The position numbers and the translations under genes were made by a program. Positions 44,802 to 55,276 of a stretch of DNA of 64,000 nt are shown piece by piece (the stretch's first letter is position 1; every line of letters starts with the position of its first letter). Under the pieces are notes generated by a model. It was not told where the DNA came from, searched no databases, and saw only the letters and a program-made list of their open reading frames with translations. Source of the DNA: Grimontia indica (GTDB lineage: Bacteria > Pseudomonadota > Gammaproteobacteria > Enterobacterales > Vibrionaceae); NCBI RefSeq assembly GCF_000333895.2, contig NZ_ANFM02000006.1:186001-250000 (forward strand), read 5' to 3'.

Positions 44802-46253
44802 TTACAGTTCGCCGCGCAGCTCAATCAGTTTTTGTTTGATTGCACGTGCTTTCTCTTCAGTCAGGTCATATTTCCACATAACCAGAATCGCCAGGAATGC
44901 CGTAGTTGCTGGAATGATGATATCTGCAAGGCGCAGGTTAGTGATGGTTTCAACAGACTGCGCGCCTGCGCCTGGATCGAAGCCAACCACTTTCAACACA
45001 AGACCACCAAGGATAAGCGCCAGTGCTTGACCAATCTTAACCATCAGCCAGTAAATAGCACCAAACGTCCCCTCTTTACGAGGCATGCCATTGTCCAGTT
45101 CATCCATGTCACAGACGTCAGCCGTCATGCTCATCATCAGCGTAAACAGACCGCCAATACCGAACGACATCAATGGGATTGGCATAAAGATCATCCAAGG
45201 GTTGCTTGGGTCAAAGCCCCACCACTTAAGACCGTAACCAACAATTGAAATCGCGGTAGAGATAACAAATGCGTTGCGCTTGCCCCATTTGCTCGCCATC
45301 CATGAGATTACCGGAATAACCAGGAATGCAGTTACTATCGCGCTAACGGTTGAGAACCATGCTGGCCATGTACCCGTTGCACCGTAATCACCACCAAACA
45401 TGTGGAATACGATGATGAAGAAGCTGAAAGATGCAACAAGCTGGAAGCCATTAAATACCAAGAAGGTCGCGCCACAAAGGCGGACAAAAGGCCTGTTTCT
45501 AAAGACTTGTTTAATACCTTTAAAGACTTCCTTCAGGTTAGAGAAAATGGTTTTAAAGGAAATCTCTGCACGGTTACCCATGTCTGAAGCATCGATACCT
45601 TTACAAAACAGTCCCGGTAGGATGCCCAAGGTAATACATGCGCCCGCTACAAACAGTGACAGTTGTTGAACACCTTCAGCCTGACTGCTGAACAGGTCAG
45701 GGTCAGCAATCAATACCCAGAACCAAGGCACAATCATCCAAGCTACCTGACCCATGGTATTTGCAAAAGCCATCAGGCGGGTGCGTTCGTTGTAGTCAGA
45801 GGTCATTTCATAACCCAAACCAACAAACGGCGTTGCGAACATCGTGTTACCAATGGTGAAGATCAAAGAAAAAATGAGGAAATACCAGAAGTTATACTCT
45901 TGTGACGCTTCAGGATCGAGTTGCCATAGCATGGCAAAGAACACGCCACTCAATATTGCACCAACGACAATATAAGGACGTCGTCTACCCCAACGTGATT
46001 TGGTGTTATCAGTGATAAAACCCATTATTGGGTCTGTAATAGCATCAAACAGCCTTGGAAGACCACCTAACAGACCTGCCAGGAAAGGGTCCATGCCGAA
46101 TGCGGTAATAAGGAAGAAGGAGAAAACACCCAAAGCACCAGGGAGGAGGTTAAGCGTCAGCGTACCTGCACCATAAGCCCCTTTCTGAATGACTGGAACG
46201 CTTTCCCTAGCGTCGTGAAGCTCACCTGCTGTTGTTTCTACTTGTTGTGACAT
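44802..46253 (-). CDS. GPH-family sugar:cation symporter (MFS)
   Basis: 483 residues with about 12 membrane helices. Family marks are GLLGGLPRLFDAITDPIMGFITDNTKSRWGRRRPYI (the D-x-x-x-D cation site and RRRP loop), NERTRLMAFANTMGQ and a MTADVCDMDELDNGMPRKEG segment in the second half. MelB-type transporters carry oligosaccharides or glycosides with Na+ or H+. Sharing a palindromic operator with the GH81 glucanase gene points to uptake of laminari-oligosaccharides. That is inference; the substrate cannot be read directly. Confidence 0.9.
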   Translation of the reverse strand: MSQQVETTAGELHDARESVPVIQKGAYGAGTLTLNLLPGALGVFSFFLITAFGMDPFLAGLLGGLPRLFDAITDPIMGFITDNTKSRWGRRRPYIVVGAILSGVFFAMLWQLDPEASQEYNFWYFLIFSLIFTIGNTMFATPFVGLGYEMTSDYNERTRLMAFANTMGQVAWMIVPWFWVLIADPDLFSSQAEGVQQLSLFVAGACITLGILPGLFCKGIDASDMGNRAEISFKTIFSNLKEVFKGIKQVFRNRPFVRLCGATFLVFNGFQLVASFSFFIIVFHMFGGDYGATGTWPAWFSTVSAIVTAFLVIPVISWMASKWGKRNAFVISTAISIVGYGLKWWGFDPSNPWMIFMPIPLMSFGIGGLFTLMMSMTADVCDMDELDNGMPRKEGTFGAIYWLMVKIGQALALILGGLVLKVVGFDPGAGAQSVETITNLRLADIIIPATTAFLAILVMWKYDLTEEKARAIKQKLIELRGEL

Positions 46254-46358
46254 AGCAAAATGTTAACCATATGTGAATACCGTGTTGGAATATTACCTAG
46301 CTATGCTAAAACACAGCAAATCGAGCTCATACGATATATATCTCCAAAACCACATTCT

Positions 46359-46370
46359 GAAAGCGCTTTC
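46359..46370. promoter_or_regulatory. LacI-type operator upstream of the GPH transporter
   Basis: GAAAGCGCTTTC, a perfect 12-bp palindrome, lies about 105 bp before the transporter ATG and is identical to the core of the operator before the GH81 gene. Confidence 0.7.
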
Positions 46371-46596
46371 TTTGGTTGCAAATAGCGGGAATAAGAAATG
46401 CTGCCGGAAAGGCGTTTAATTACAGTTTGATTGCACGATTATGTGCTGAATTTGTCGCGAATCGCCCTATTTTTTGGTTCCGCTGATAGCAAGCGATTTT
46501 TTATGAAAAACAAAGTAACAAGTCTTATTAAGGAGACTTTGTGTTCAAGAATGGTTAGTTTAGAAGAGGCGTTAACAGCAACAAAAAGACAAAATA

Positions 46597-46632
46597 AAAG
46601 CCGCCGAAGTCACAAAACTTGGCGGCTTTAAA
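46597..46632 (+). terminator. Terminator of an unidentified short transcript
   Basis: AAAGCCGCC and GGCGGCTTT, with an inner AAGT/ACTT extension, form a strong stem. No known gene precedes it on the plus strand. A 42-codon frame from 46503 (start MKNKVTSLIKETL) runs into the stem, so it is either a very small gene or a small RNA ending here. Confidence 0.55.
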
Positions 46633-46645
46633 TTAAGTGGAGCTA

Positions 46646-46909
46646 GGGGCTGTTGACCTTTGGTGATGATTTTTGCAGCAGTTTGTGGGGGTTTTATGCA
46701 AGGCAGAGGCTTCGATGTGTAGCTAGCCTACATGAGAAGCCGATAACGCAGCAGAAATTCCCCACAAACGCTGCCCGAAGGGTTCTGCTCTAAGCGTTTT
46801 ATGCTTTGTTGAGGTGTGTTTGCTTAGAATAACTAGGCTGCACACACCTCGCCGCGCCTAAAACGCTTATAGCGAGAACGAAATTTAACCACCAAAGGTC
46901 AACAGCCCC
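46646..46909. mobile_element. 264-bp MITE-like element, copy 2
   Basis: Same length and terminal inverted repeats as the element at 14630, in reverse orientation, starting GGGGCTGTTGACCTTTGGTG and flanked by TA on both sides. Internal TAAGCGTTTTA arms are also conserved. It lies 9 bp past the aroG stop codon, where a terminator would be expected. Confidence 0.87.
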
Positions 46910-46918
46910 TAGCAGCGC

Positions 46919-47983
46919 TTATCGTTTACTGGCGCGTCGTTCTTGAACTGCATCTGCCAGAATATTTAACACTTTCTCGGTGTCTTCCCAGCCAATACAT
47001 GCATCTGTAATGCTCTGACCATAGGTCGGCGCTTTACCGTCAACCAAATCCTGACGACCTTCCACAAGGTGGCTTTCAATCATCACACCGAAGATAGCGT
47101 CATTTCCGCCTGCGATTTGGTTTGCAACATCTTCACCTACAACCACCTGACGCTGGTATTGTTTACTGCTATTCGCGTGGCTGAAGTCAATCATCAACTT
47201 ATTGCGCAGTTTTGCCGCATCCAACTGCTCAGTGATAGCTGCAACGTGCTCTGCAGAATAGTTTGGCTCTTTACCACCTCGCAAAATAATGTGGCAATCT
47301 TCGTTCCCCGCCGTTTCAACAATTGCTGAGTGACCAAACTTCGTCACAGACAGGAAATGGTGAGGCGACTCTGCTGAGCGAATCGCATCGGTAGCAATCT
47401 TGATGTTACCGTCAGTGCCATTCTTGAAGCCAACAGGACAAGACAAACCCGAGGCCAGCTCACGGTGAACCTGAGACTCTGTCGTACGTGCACCAATCGC
47501 CCCCCAGCTGATCAAATCGCCCATGTACTGTGGCGTGATCATATCGAGGAACTCACCTGCCGTTGGCAATCCCATGTCAGTGATGTCCAGCAGCAGCTTT
47601 CGTCCAATACGCAGACCATCATTCAATTTAAAGCTGTTATCCAAGTACGGGTCGTTAATCAGGCCTTTCCAGCCAACAGTGGTACGCGGTTTTTCAAAGT
47701 AAACGCGCATCACAATTTCCAGTCTGTCGCTCAGTTGGTCACGCAGCACTTTTAGCTTTTTACCGTATTCAACCGCAGCTTCAGGGTCGTGAATCGAACA
47801 AGGACCAATGATGACGAGAAGGCGATCGTCTGTGTCATTCAGAATGTTATGGATAGCCTGACGAGCGTTAAACACTGTTTCAGACGCTGTTTCAGTTGCA
47901 GGAAACTTCTCCAGCACCGCTACCGGTGGCAGTAGTTCTTTGATTTTACTAATTCGGACATCGTCTGTTTGATGGAAGCTCAT
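46919..47983 (-). CDS. aroG: 3-deoxy-7-phosphoheptulonate synthase, Phe-type
   Basis: 354 residues, the first enzyme of the shikimate pathway (phosphoenolpyruvate + erythrose 4-phosphate). The N-terminal KIKELLPPVAVLEKFPAT segment, IIGPCSIHDPEAAVEYGKKL, MRVYFEKPRTTVGWKGLINDP, GARTTESQVHRELASGLSCPVGFKNGTDG and MIDFSHANSSKQ are collinear with AroG over the full length. The close match of the N-terminus favours the Phe-sensitive isozyme. No obvious TyrR box or leader peptide was seen in the 165-bp upstream gap. The gene is closed only by the MITE. Confidence 0.95.
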   Translation of the reverse strand: MSFHQTDDVRISKIKELLPPVAVLEKFPATETASETVFNARQAIHNILNDTDDRLLVIIGPCSIHDPEAAVEYGKKLKVLRDQLSDRLEIVMRVYFEKPRTTVGWKGLINDPYLDNSFKLNDGLRIGRKLLLDITDMGLPTAGEFLDMITPQYMGDLISWGAIGARTTESQVHRELASGLSCPVGFKNGTDGNIKIATDAIRSAESPHHFLSVTKFGHSAIVETAGNEDCHIILRGGKEPNYSAEHVAAITEQLDAAKLRNKLMIDFSHANSSKQYQRQVVVGEDVANQIAGGNDAIFGVMIESHLVEGRQDLVDGKAPTYGQSITDACIGWEDTEKVLNILADAVQERRASKR

Positions 47984-48149
47984 TCATTCACCCTTGCTAC
48001 ATTCTTCACATCCACCATCTTTGATGGAGTGCGTATTCCCTACTTATTTGTTGTTAACTTATCGCCATTCCAATAAGAGTGCAAACCTATTTTTACGCTT
48101 TTTATAATATTTTTATACCACTAAAATATTGACTAACGGTAATCATGTG

Positions 48150-49625
48150 CTAGCAATCAGTTTTCAAGGTGTTTGAGAACAAGAGCCCCAAATCCAGATA
48201 TTCTTCAAGCGTGTCCGCCAGCACGTCTAGACTATGTTGTTTTTCTTTAACTAAATCAATATCTTTAGTATCTTCTAGCCCAGCCCATTCAAGAGTGAGA
48301 TTGAGTGCCTCTGGTTGATCGAACAACCCATGCCAGTATGTCCCGAAGATATTGTTATCTGAGTTGATCAGACCATCATCACCCTCTTCACAGACGACAG
48401 GGCTCACACCTTTTGATGTGGTCACACCCATATGGATCTCATAGCCCGTGATTGGACTCACCTTTCCATTGAGGTGAAGATGTCCCGATTTTTGGGTCAG
48501 CACTTTTTCTTTTTCAATCACAGTCATTGCATCAAGGTAACCAAGTCCTTTTGTTTCCAACTTGTGACCTTCCAGCCCCAATGGGTCTGAAATGTGTTTT
48601 CCTAGCATCTGATAACCACCACAAATACCAACGACTTTACCGCCATATCTCAGGTGTTTTTGAATTTGTTTATCCCAACCAAACTCTCTCAGGCTGGTTA
48701 AGTCTGAAATCACACTTTTACTGCCCGGCAGTACAATCAAATCACACGAAGGAATTGGTTTTCCCGGCGCCACATATTCCAAGTTAACCTGTGGATGAGC
48801 TCGCAGTGCATCGAAGTCTGTGTGATTGCTAATACGTGGGAGGACAGGCACCGCAACGTTGAGAATGCTACCGCTGGAATCGAGTTCGTCCTGTTTGGTG
48901 TCTATTGCGTCTTCGGCATCAAGCATCAAGCCCTGTAGATAAGGCACTACACCAATAACAGGCTTTCCTGTTTTCTCCTCAAGCCATTCAAGTCCCGGCT
49001 CCAATAGACTCACATCACCTCGAAAACGATTGATCACAAAACCAACTACACGATCACGTTCCGATTGAGACAAACAATCCAAAGTGCCAACAAGATGAGC
49101 AAACACGCCACCACGGTCGATATCAGCCACGATAATTACCGGAACATCTGCCTCCTCTGCAAAGCCCATGTTCGCGATGTCATTTTCACGCAGGTTGACC
49201 TCGGCTGGGCTGCCCGCACCTTCAATCAACACACACTCATATTCTGAGCTGAGCTTTGAAAAAGAGTCCAACACAGGCGTCATCGCAAATGCTTTGTAAG
49301 ATCGGAAGCCAATCGTATCCATGGCATCAACGGCCTTTCCCTGCACGATAACCTGTGCGGCGCAATCAGTACTTGGCTTCAACAATATAGGATTCATATG
49401 CACCGTTGGTTCAATACCACAAGCAAATGCCTGAAACGCCTGCGCGCGCCCAATCTCGCCTCCATCTTTTGTCACTGCACTGTTAAGCGCCATATTCTGT
49501 GGCTTAAACGGGGCCACTTTCACCCCTCGGCGGGCAAGCACGCGGCATAAACCCGCGACAATGACACTTTTTCCAGCATCGGACGTTGTGCCCTGAACCA
49601 TAAGGGCTTTAGAAGTAGGTAACAT
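48150..49625 (-). CDS. cobQ: Cobyric acid synthase
   Basis: 491 residues. CobQ/CbiP amidates four side chains of adenosylcobyrinic diamide during cobalamin synthesis. The N-terminal dethiobiotin-synthetase-like domain has [20 protein letters not shown] and the [13 protein letters not shown] motif. The C-terminal amidotransferase domain has the catalytic Cys in [10 protein letters not shown] and the His in YWHGLFDQ. The ATG at 49625 fits other family members; the frame runs 26 codons further but over a likely promoter region. No other cobalamin gene is near, so it acts in a pathway encoded elsewhere, perhaps salvage. Confidence 0.95.
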   Translation of the reverse strand: MLPTSKALMVQGTTSDAGKSVIVAGLCRVLARRGVKVAPFKPQNMALNSAVTKDGGEIGRAQAFQAFACGIEPTVHMNPILLKPSTDCAAQVIVQGKAVDAMDTIGFRSYKAFAMTPVLDSFSKLSSEYECVLIEGAGSPAEVNLRENDIANMGFAEEADVPVIIVADIDRGGVFAHLVGTLDCLSQSERDRVVGFVINRFRGDVSLLEPGLEWLEEKTGKPVIGVVPYLQGLMLDAEDAIDTKQDELDSSGSILNVAVPVLPRISNHTDFDALRAHPQVNLEYVAPGKPIPSCDLIVLPGSKSVISDLTSLREFGWDKQIQKHLRYGGKVVGICGGYQMLGKHISDPLGLEGHKLETKGLGYLDAMTVIEKEKVLTQKSGHLHLNGKVSPITGYEIHMGVTTSKGVSPVVCEEGDDGLINSDNNIFGTYWHGLFDQPEALNLTLEWAGLEDTKDIDLVKEKQHSLDVLADTLEEYLDLGLLFSNTLKTDC

Positions 49626-49824
49626 GAAGGAATCCGAAAGATATGAAACTTTGACTTGAGCGGCAAAGATATCACAGTCATTGCAAAAAAATGCTAGCGC
49701 CATCGTCTAGCCGCAAATTCTTTGTAACCCTTGTCAAAGTTATTTGCATCGCCACTAAAGTTTTCGCACAGGTAGCCATACACTCAGTAACATGTTGCAA
49801 CAAACCTTAGCTGCAAGGAATGCT

Positions 49825-50376
49825 GTGAAAAATTTAAAAAAATCATTTGCTATCAAAGCAATTATGACTGCAATGACCTTGACTTCATCAGCCGCAATGG
49901 CGACCAATTTTAACTACACCAATTTGGAAGTCGGTTTTACTGGTAACCCATCAGGGCTTGGAGCAACAGGCCGAATGGCGTTTATGGATGGTGCGCATTT
50001 TATTGCCAATGGGAGCAGCCAGTTTGAAGGAGACTGGATTGTCTCAGGTGGAGTTGGCTTTCACGCCCCTGTTAACGGCTTTGTAGATATACATGGTGAC
50101 GCACGCATTTATTCTGTTAAATTCCCCGAAGATGACAAGCACGATTGGGGAGAATTGGCTTACGGAGTTAATGTCGGCGGGAAAGCATGGATATTACCTC
50201 AAATAGAAGCAAACCTTCTCGTTGGCCAAATTGCTTTTGATTCTGACGACACCCGTTCGGTCGTAGAATTAGGCGGTAGATTCCATTCAACAGATGTGCT
50301 CTCTGTAGGCGCAACCTATCGAGCAAACGGCTTGTACAAAGAACAGTTCTACTTCGACGTATTGTTCAACTTCTAA
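49825..50376 (+). CDS. YfaZ-like outer-membrane beta-barrel protein
   Basis: 183 residues. GTG at 49825 is chosen because AAGGA lies 6 bases upstream and yields the signal peptide KNLKKSFAIKAIMTAMTLTSSAAMA. The mature part alternates polar and hydrophobic residues and ends in FYFDVLFNF, the aromatic C-terminal strand typical of barrel proteins. Blocks such as NLEVGFTGNPSG, VSGGVGFHAPVNGFVDIHGDARIY and GVNVGGKAWILPQIEANLLVG fit the small YfaZ porin-like group. Channel function is not established. Confidence 0.75.
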   Translation: MKNLKKSFAIKAIMTAMTLTSSAAMATNFNYTNLEVGFTGNPSGLGATGRMAFMDGAHFIANGSSQFEGDWIVSGGVGFHAPVNGFVDIHGDARIYSVKFPEDDKHDWGELAYGVNVGGKAWILPQIEANLLVGQIAFDSDDTRSVVELGGRFHSTDVLSVGATYRANGLYKEQFYFDVLFNF

Positions 50377-50396
50377 CCCAAATATCAAATCAACTA

Positions 50397-50421
50397 AAAG
50401 CGGGCTTAACGCCCGCTTTTG
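50397..50421. terminator. Bidirectional terminator
   Basis: AAAGCGGGC-TTAAC-GCCCGCTTT with T and A tracts, between converging genes. Confidence 0.88.
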
Positions 50422-50439
50422 TTTGGTGTTACATTGCCA

Positions 50440-51327
50440 TTATTCAATGGTTGTAACCAAAGAACGTGCTTCGCTTGGCGTAAAACCAAAATAGCGCTTA
50501 AACTCGCGGCTGAATTGAGACGGACTGCTGTATCCCACTTCATAGCAAACCTCCGCTACTTGATACCCTGAAGAAAGCATCGATCTGGCTTTATGCAGCC
50601 TGAGTGATTTCACATACTGCATCGGCGAAACTGTCGTAACCTGCTTAAAATGCTCATGAAGCGTCGAAGCGCTCATTCCCGCTACGCTCGCAATCTCCTC
50701 AATCGCCAAATTTCTTTCAAAGTTCTGCTCAATGTAATGAACAACCGGTGCAATACGGTTGGCTCCCGCATGGTTACTCACGCAATTGCGTAGCAATCCA
50801 CCACCAGGCCCTTTCAATACTTCGTAGTAAAGTTCTCTAGATATTGAAGGCGCTAAAATGTCGCGATCCATTGGGTTATCCAGCAAACCCAACAATCGAA
50901 CCACCACGTTTTCAATGGCCGGGGTCATTTTGGTCGACTGAGTAAAGTCGCGCTGCGGTAGCGAAGAGGTTTCCTGCTGCCAAGGCGACATTTCCATCAT
51001 CAATTGGCCGACCATTTGCTGGTCTATCGCCAGACTGAAACCCACATAAGGCCTCTCTTGGCTAACATCTAAAAGGCTTGCTTCTACGGGCCGCGTAACA
51101 GAGTTGATTAGGTAGGTATCTTCACTGTAGACAAAGGTTTGCTTTCCTGTGGAGACGTGCTTTTCTGCTTGCAACACAAAACAAATTGAAGGCTGGAGCA
51201 CTATCGGCATCAGATCAACCTTCTCCAAGCTCGCATACAGCTTTAAACCCTCTATTTCAGACGGTTGACCACACTCACCCTTCACTTTTTCAAACACTTG
51301 CTTTGCAAGCGATGAGGCAAACTCCAT
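50440..51327 (-). CDS. AraC-family regulator
   Basis: 295 residues with an N-terminal AraC_N sensing domain (PIVLQPSICFVLQAEKHV, YSEDTYLINSVTRPVEASL) and a C-terminal pair of helix-turn-helices (ERNLAIEEIASVAGMSASTLHEHFKQVTTVSPMQYVKSLRLHKAR, VCYEVGYSSPSQFSREFKRYFG). Regulators of this type commonly control aldehyde or alcohol oxidation genes. It is divergent from the molybdenum hydroxylase operon across 226 bp, the layout of a local activator. Confidence 0.9.
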   Translation of the reverse strand: MEFASSLAKQVFEKVKGECGQPSEIEGLKLYASLEKVDLMPIVLQPSICFVLQAEKHVSTGKQTFVYSEDTYLINSVTRPVEASLLDVSQERPYVGFSLAIDQQMVGQLMMEMSPWQQETSSLPQRDFTQSTKMTPAIENVVVRLLGLLDNPMDRDILAPSISRELYYEVLKGPGGGLLRNCVSNHAGANRIAPVVHYIEQNFERNLAIEEIASVAGMSASTLHEHFKQVTTVSPMQYVKSLRLHKARSMLSSGYQVAEVCYEVGYSSPSQFSREFKRYFGFTPSEARSLVTTIE

Positions 51328-51553
51328 TTCATTAACCTTTTGCTAAGCATTATCTACACAACCGTAGGATTATGACACTAAATAAGCATTTAGAATGATA
51401 CTCCTAATTAATTCCGGAGTAATAGGCAAGAGTTCTGGAACATCTCGATAACATTAGCCTCAAATAGAATACATAGTAAATAAAGGCTAGTGACTACAGT
51501 TGCGTGTGTTAAAGCCAAATACGCTGCCGTTCTATGTACGAAAGGAGACTACC

Positions 51554-52018
51554 ATGAGCGTATCCGTGAATATTAACGGACAGGATCTTGAGCTCGATGT
51601 ACCTGCAGACACCCCATTACTCTGGGCTATTCGTGACAACCTCAACTTAACAGGCACTAAGTTCGGGTGCGGTCTCGCACAATGTGGCGCGTGTACTGTT
51701 CATATGAGTGGTCAGCCCATTCGTTCTTGTGTCACCCCGGTATCTGCCGTTGCAGGGCAGAAAATCACCACCATTGAAGGCATTGAGTCAAAGGCTTCCA
51801 AAGCGGTTCAAGCCGCATGGGAAGAGATACAAGTCCCGCAATGTGGGTACTGCCAATCAGGCCAGATCATGGCTGCCAGCGCACTACTTGCCAGCAATCC
51901 ATCCCCTACCGACGCAGACATTGATGCGGCCATGAACGGAAACATCTGCCGCTGTGCAACCTATGTCCGTATTCGTGAAGCAATCAAGCAAGCAGCCACT
52001 GAACTGAGACAGGGATAG
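51554..52018 (+). CDS. [2Fe-2S] subunit of an IorA-like molybdenum hydroxylase
   Basis: 154 residues. The ferredoxin-like cluster is bound by Cys in [17 protein letters not shown] and the following IRSC; the second cluster by [11 protein letters not shown] and [10 protein letters not shown]. This matches isoquinoline 1-oxidoreductase alpha subunit and related aldehyde oxidases, which lack the FAD domain present in XdhA and so pass electrons to an external acceptor, probably cytochrome c or a quinone link. The ATG has AAAGGAG 8 bases upstream. Followed after 4 bp by the large subunit. Confidence 0.92.
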   Translation: MSVSVNINGQDLELDVPADTPLLWAIRDNLNLTGTKFGCGLAQCGACTVHMSGQPIRSCVTPVSAVAGQKITTIEGIESKASKAVQAAWEEIQVPQCGYCQSGQIMAASALLASNPSPTDADIDAAMNGNICRCATYVRIREAIKQAATELRQG

Positions 52019-52022
52019 AACC

Positions 52023-54227
52023 ATGCGTGATTTTCTGAACGGTTATCAGCCCGAAGCTGCTTTCCTAAAAAATACTAAACAGGTGGGAACCAGCCGCCGT
52101 AACTTCATTAAACTCATGTCGACAGCCGGTGCGGGATTAACCTTAGGCGTTCACCTCCCTTCTGTTGCAGCCGGTGCCAGTGAAACAGCAGGCAAGCCTT
52201 TTGAACCCAACGCTTTTGTGCGCGTCGGTTCAGATGACACAGTCACCATCGTGATTAAACACTTGGACATGGGCCAAGGAGTGACTACGGGCTTAGCAAC
52301 CATTGCCGCTGACGAACTCGATGCAGATTGGAGCAAAGTTTATACAGAGGCTGCTCCTGCAAACGCCAATGAATATAACAACCTACTGTTTGGCCCAGTG
52401 CAAGGTACAGGCGGCAGTACTGCTATTGCAAACTCCTTCATGCAGCTCCGCATGGCAGGCGCAAAAGCCAAAACTATGTTGGTGAACGCTGCCGCTAAAG
52501 TGTGGGAAGTCCCCGCTTCAGAAATCACGGCAAACAAAAGCACTCTCTCTCATTCTCGTACTGGCAAGTCAGCAACTTATGGTGAGATGGCCGAGCTAGC
52601 AGCACTGCAATCAGTTCCTGCCGATGATCAAGTGGTCTTAAAAACGCCCGAGCAATTCACCATCATCGGTAAAATAGGAACCTCCCGAAAAGATAAAGGC
52701 AAAAGCAACGGCACAGCGACATTCACACAGGACGTACAACTGGACGGCATGCTGACCGCGTTAGTCGCTCATCCACCGGCATTTGGTGCAACAGTCGTTT
52801 CGTTTGATGCCACTGCAGCCAAGCAATCTCCCGGAGTTGTCGATGTTGTGCAGATCCCGACAGGTATTGCGGTGATTGCAAAAGATTTCTGGAGTGCAAA
52901 AACGGGACGCGACAAATTGTCGATTGAATGGGATCGCTCTGCGTTCACCAAGAACACTGAACAGCTCAAAACTGAATACACGGCACTTGCCCAAACGCCC
53001 GGCCTTCCGGCCCGCAGCGAAGGTGAAGCCAGTAAAGTTCTCGAAAGCGCCGAAAACGTTGTCGAAGCGACTTACTATTTCCCCTACCTTTCCCATTCAC
53101 CAATGGAACCCATGAACTGTGTGGTTCTGGCTGACGATGGTAAGGCTGAGCTTTGGTACGGCGCGCAGATTCAAACGATCGATCAGTTTGCTGTTGCTAC
53201 CGTCCTTGGTATCAAGCCAGAGAATGTGACCATCAACACCTTGTTTGCAGGGGGCAGTTTCGGGCGTCGAGCTAACCCTCAGGCAGACTACGTTGTTGAA
53301 GCGACAATGATTGCCAAAACGCAGCCTGGTGTGCCCGTCAAATTGGTGTGGACACGTGAGGATGACATGCGCGCGGGTTATTACCGCCCAATGTACATTC
53401 ACAAAATCCGTGGTGCCATTGATAACGAAGGCAACATTACTGCTTGGGAGCAGCGCATCGTTGGGCAATCTATTGCTGCAGGCACGGCATTTGAGGGCTT
53501 CATGGTCAAAGACGGTGTCGACTCATCTTCTGTTGAAGGCGCTTCCACTTTGCCTTATGCGATTCCCAACTTAGCCGTTGAGCTGCATACCGTTCAGCAA
53601 CCGGTACCCGTTTTGTGGTGGCGCTCAGTGGGACATACGCACACCGCATTTTCAACCGAAACCTTCTTTGATGAACTGGCACATAAAACAGGGAAAGATC
53701 CGGTCGAACTGCGCCGAGCTTTGCTTAAAAACCATCCCCGCCATCTTGGCGTTCTGAATTTGGCTGTCGAGAAATCAGACTGGGGCAAACCACTGCCGAA
53801 AGGTAAAGGGCGCGGTGTTGCCGTTCATGAGTCGTTTCGTACCTTTGTTGCTCAGGTTGTTGAAGTCACTGTCGAGAATGGCCAAATCACCGTCGACAAG
53901 GTCGTTTGTGCCGTTGATTGCGGCGTTGCCATCAACCCGGACATCATCAAAACCCAGATGCAAGGCGGTATCGGATTTGGTCTGTCTCCAGCGCTTGTCA
54001 GCGAAATAACACTGCAGGATGGTGCCACGGTGCAGTCAAATTTCCATGACTATCTGGTGCTAAGGGAAATGCAGATGCCAGAGATTGAGGTACACATTGT
54101 GCCGTCTGCCGAAGCACCAACAGGTGTTGGTGAACCTGGTACACCACCTATCGCCCCTGCTGTCGCAAACGCCGTGTTTGCTGCAACTGGCCAGCGATTA
54201 CACAATCTGCCAATGAAGCTGTCTTAA
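52023..54227 (+). CDS. Molybdopterin subunit of an IorB-like oxidoreductase, Tat-exported
   Basis: 734 residues. The N-terminus carries a Tat-type signal ([20 protein letters not shown] ending SVAAG), so the mature enzyme works in the periplasm. Visible blocks are [70 protein letters not shown] and a final [18 protein letters not shown] with the catalytic Glu in GEPG. IorB-type enzymes hydroxylate N-heterocycles or oxidise aldehydes; the substrate here is unknown. Confidence 0.92.
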   Translation: MRDFLNGYQPEAAFLKNTKQVGTSRRNFIKLMSTAGAGLTLGVHLPSVAAGASETAGKPFEPNAFVRVGSDDTVTIVIKHLDMGQGVTTGLATIAADELDADWSKVYTEAAPANANEYNNLLFGPVQGTGGSTAIANSFMQLRMAGAKAKTMLVNAAAKVWEVPASEITANKSTLSHSRTGKSATYGEMAELAALQSVPADDQVVLKTPEQFTIIGKIGTSRKDKGKSNGTATFTQDVQLDGMLTALVAHPPAFGATVVSFDATAAKQSPGVVDVVQIPTGIAVIAKDFWSAKTGRDKLSIEWDRSAFTKNTEQLKTEYTALAQTPGLPARSEGEASKVLESAENVVEATYYFPYLSHSPMEPMNCVVLADDGKAELWYGAQIQTIDQFAVATVLGIKPENVTINTLFAGGSFGRRANPQADYVVEATMIAKTQPGVPVKLVWTREDDMRAGYYRPMYIHKIRGAIDNEGNITAWEQRIVGQSIAAGTAFEGFMVKDGVDSSSVEGASTLPYAIPNLAVELHTVQQPVPVLWWRSVGHTHTAFSTETFFDELAHKTGKDPVELRRALLKNHPRHLGVLNLAVEKSDWGKPLPKGKGRGVAVHESFRTFVAQVVEVTVENGQITVDKVVCAVDCGVAINPDIIKTQMQGGIGFGLSPALVSEITLQDGATVQSNFHDYLVLREMQMPEIEVHIVPSAEAPTGVGEPGTPPIAPAVANAVFAATGQRLHNLPMKLS

Positions 54228-54251
54228 CCTCAACGTCATCAAGGAAGGATA

Positions 54252-55274
54252 ATGGCAAACCACCTACATTACTTGCTAAACGAGTGGTATCCGGAAAGAG
54301 ACAATGCCGAGTGGGTACTCGGCACGGTTTACGAAACGGAAGGACCTTGTTACCGAAAAGCCGGTGCAATGATGCTTTTCAGTAGTTTGGGTCAACAACT
54401 CGGTATGCTTAGCGGAGGGTGTCTGGAATCAGACATCCAGCGTCATGCAAAAAAGGTGATGATGACAGGTGAAGCCTGCACGTTGACTTATGACAGCCAA
54501 GATGAAGACGATTTGTCTTTCCAACTTGGTATTGGCTGTGGCGGCACCGTTCACATCATGCTGCAGCCAATCCACAAGAGTAACGGCTACTTAAGCCTCG
54601 ATGTTATTCGCGCTCAGTTAGAACAAAGACGATCCGGCTTCTACTATCAGCGTATCGTCAAGAACAGCGCTGAAATAGAGGCGAACTATATCCCCTCAGA
54701 GAAGACTCACCAGCTAGAGGCCGATAAAAACACCATTGGTGAAAGACTTGATGAAGGTCATCAGCGCTGGCTGAAAACCTTCATTCAACCCCCTACTCAC
54801 CTTCTCGTATGTGGTGGAGGGTTTGATGCTAGGCCGATAGTTTCCCTTGCTCATCAATTAGGTTGGCGCGTCACGCTTTGGGACCCCCGCCCAGCAAATG
54901 CAAGACGCGATTACTTTCAAACCGCGCATCACATCCTGCGAGAACAGGCAGAGACCTTGGGGTATTTCTGCAACGAAAAGCATGTGGATGCTGCAGTAGT
55001 AATGACGCACAGTGTTTCTCTCGACGCCTCCGTATTGAAATCGCTCACGGATACGCGTTTACGTTATCTTGCCCTACTTGGCCCAGCACATAGAAAAGAA
55101 GACGTTCTGCAAACCGCAGAGTTACAGGAATCACAATTACCGTGCAAACTTGCAGGACCAGCAGGGTTGCAACTGGGTGCAGCATTGCCAGAAGGGATTG
55201 GACTTTCTATTCTGTCAGAATGTATGGCGGCTCTTAACGATTCAAACGCCAAATCTTTCAGTGGAATAGTATAA
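54252..55274 (+). CDS. XdhC/CoxI-family maturation factor
   Basis: 340 residues with the XdhC N-terminal domain (VLGTVYETEGPCYRKAGAMMLF, GMLSGGCLESDIQRHA and the FQLGIGCGGTVHIML cysteine motif) and the C-terminal Rossmann domain (HLLVCGGGFDARPIVSLAHQLGWRVTLWDPRP, LALLGPAHRKEDVL). It delivers molybdenum cofactor to the IorAB-like enzyme, in parallel to XdhC at 7.1 kb. Separated from the large subunit by 24 bp and from the next gene by 2 bp. Confidence 0.88.
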   Translation: MANHLHYLLNEWYPERDNAEWVLGTVYETEGPCYRKAGAMMLFSSLGQQLGMLSGGCLESDIQRHAKKVMMTGEACTLTYDSQDEDDLSFQLGIGCGGTVHIMLQPIHKSNGYLSLDVIRAQLEQRRSGFYYQRIVKNSAEIEANYIPSEKTHQLEADKNTIGERLDEGHQRWLKTFIQPPTHLLVCGGGFDARPIVSLAHQLGWRVTLWDPRPANARRDYFQTAHHILREQAETLGYFCNEKHVDAAVVMTHSVSLDASVLKSLTDTRLRYLALLGPAHRKEDVLQTAELQESQLPCKLAGPAGLQLGAALPEGIGLSILSECMAALNDSNAKSFSGIV

Positions 55275-55276
55275 GA

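Noticed and set aside
48150-49625. Cobalamin riboswitch near cobQ
   Set aside because: The upstream gap is short and shows no B12-box-like sequence or long structured leader.
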